This document shows, in pieces, positions 5,693 through 5,803 of a stretch of DNA of 5,803 nt (position 1 is its first letter; every line of letters begins with the position of its first letter). The notes below the pieces were generated by a model. That model saw only the letters and a list, made by a program, of their open reading frames with translations, did no database searches and was not told the origin of the DNA. Made by a program: the position numbers and the translations under genes. This DNA is from an uncultured Clostridia bacterium (GTDB taxonomy: Bacteria; Bacillota; Clostridia; Oscillospirales; Acutalibacteraceae): assembly GCA_937875885.1 (NCBI GenBank), contig CALEIO010000262.1, positions 1 through 5,803 on the forward strand, read 5' to 3'.

Positions 5693-5803
5693 AGTTGAAG
5701 GCATAGCAATATCTAAAGTACGTTTAATAATTGAACGATTACTTGGTAAAGGTTCTTGAACCATTTCAGGCTTTAAAAAACCTGAACAATCAAAAAACTT
5801 CAT
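5660..5803 (-). CDS. Possible MATE-family efflux transporter N-terminus, fused in frame to the permease at a suspected join
   Basis: The frame begins at ATG (complement of 5801-5803, the window's last bases). It reads a polar N-terminus with LPSNRSIIKRTLDIAMPST followed by FESVLISFIGS. The arrangement 'R-x-I-x-K-x-x-L-x-I-A-x-P-x-x-x-E-S-x-L' resembles the start of MATE multidrug transporters, where the next residues would be a 'VDxxMVG'-like turn. Here they are replaced by MacB permease sequence (MIGLIIGVGL). FESVLISFIGS fits both families, so the switch lies somewhere in 5660-5692. Base composition turns much more AT-rich beyond 5690. The MATE call is from pattern resemblance over about 45 residues only. 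The start may be real or set by the window edge. Confidence 0.4.

Noticed and set aside
1..5803. CRISPR arrays, tRNA or rRNA genes, transposase or integrase genes, inverted-repeat element ends
   Set aside because: None was seen on reading both strands, so the suspected joins are not explained by a visible mobile element.

Overview
This window does not read as one coherent locus. It looks like a composite of gene fragments from several bacterial lineages, joined at short shared words. Such a mosaic is typical of a metagenomic (probably gut) assembly contig, though without reads I cannot prove that the joins are artificial. The signs of different origin are a GC-richer catalase segment, a Bacteroidetes-style membrane LytTR gene beside a Bacteroidetes-type promoter, a Clostridia-style secreted protein with a textbook AAGGAGG ribosome binding site, a Gram-negative lptF start, and a very AT-rich MATE-like N-terminus.

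Layout. Positions 2-478 (+) hold the C-terminal third of a monofunctional haem catalase, cut by the window edge. A 98-bp convergent gap follows. Positions 577-1293 (-) hold a complete four-helix membrane protein with a C-terminal LytTR DNA-binding domain. The 178-bp region 1294-1471 holds a possible + strand Bacteroidetes promoter and an ATG at 1472 that probably began a different gene, now lost. Positions 1471-2007 (+) are the 3' part of a beta-helix protein with Pmp-like 'F-x-x-N-x-A...GGA' repeats. It is followed after 18 bp by a large secreted multidomain protein from 2026. This protein reads as signal peptide, two-lobed phospholipase-D-like domain, bacterial Ig-like (BIG2) domain, LamG-like jellyroll and calcineurin-like metallophosphoesterase. 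The authentic reading seems to stop near 5235, where the sequence becomes the antisense of an lptF gene; the remaining codons to 5382 are a read-through tail. On the minus strand, 5411-5214 is the start of lptF and 5692-5465 the end of a MacB/FtsX-family permease gene. Positions 5803 to about 5660 look like the N-terminus of a MATE-type transporter fused in frame to the permease.

The most biologically interesting item is the secreted PLD-BIG2-LamG-phosphoesterase protein and its beta-helix neighbour. This looks like a two-gene surface or secreted module carrying two different phosphodiesterase-type folds in one polypeptide. Its substrate cannot be read from the sequence. The PLD lobes have HxK and SxN signatures but serine at the usual aspartate position in both lobes. 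The phosphoesterase keeps DxQ, GDxxD, GNHD and the later His, but its C-terminal GHxH part is lost at the join.
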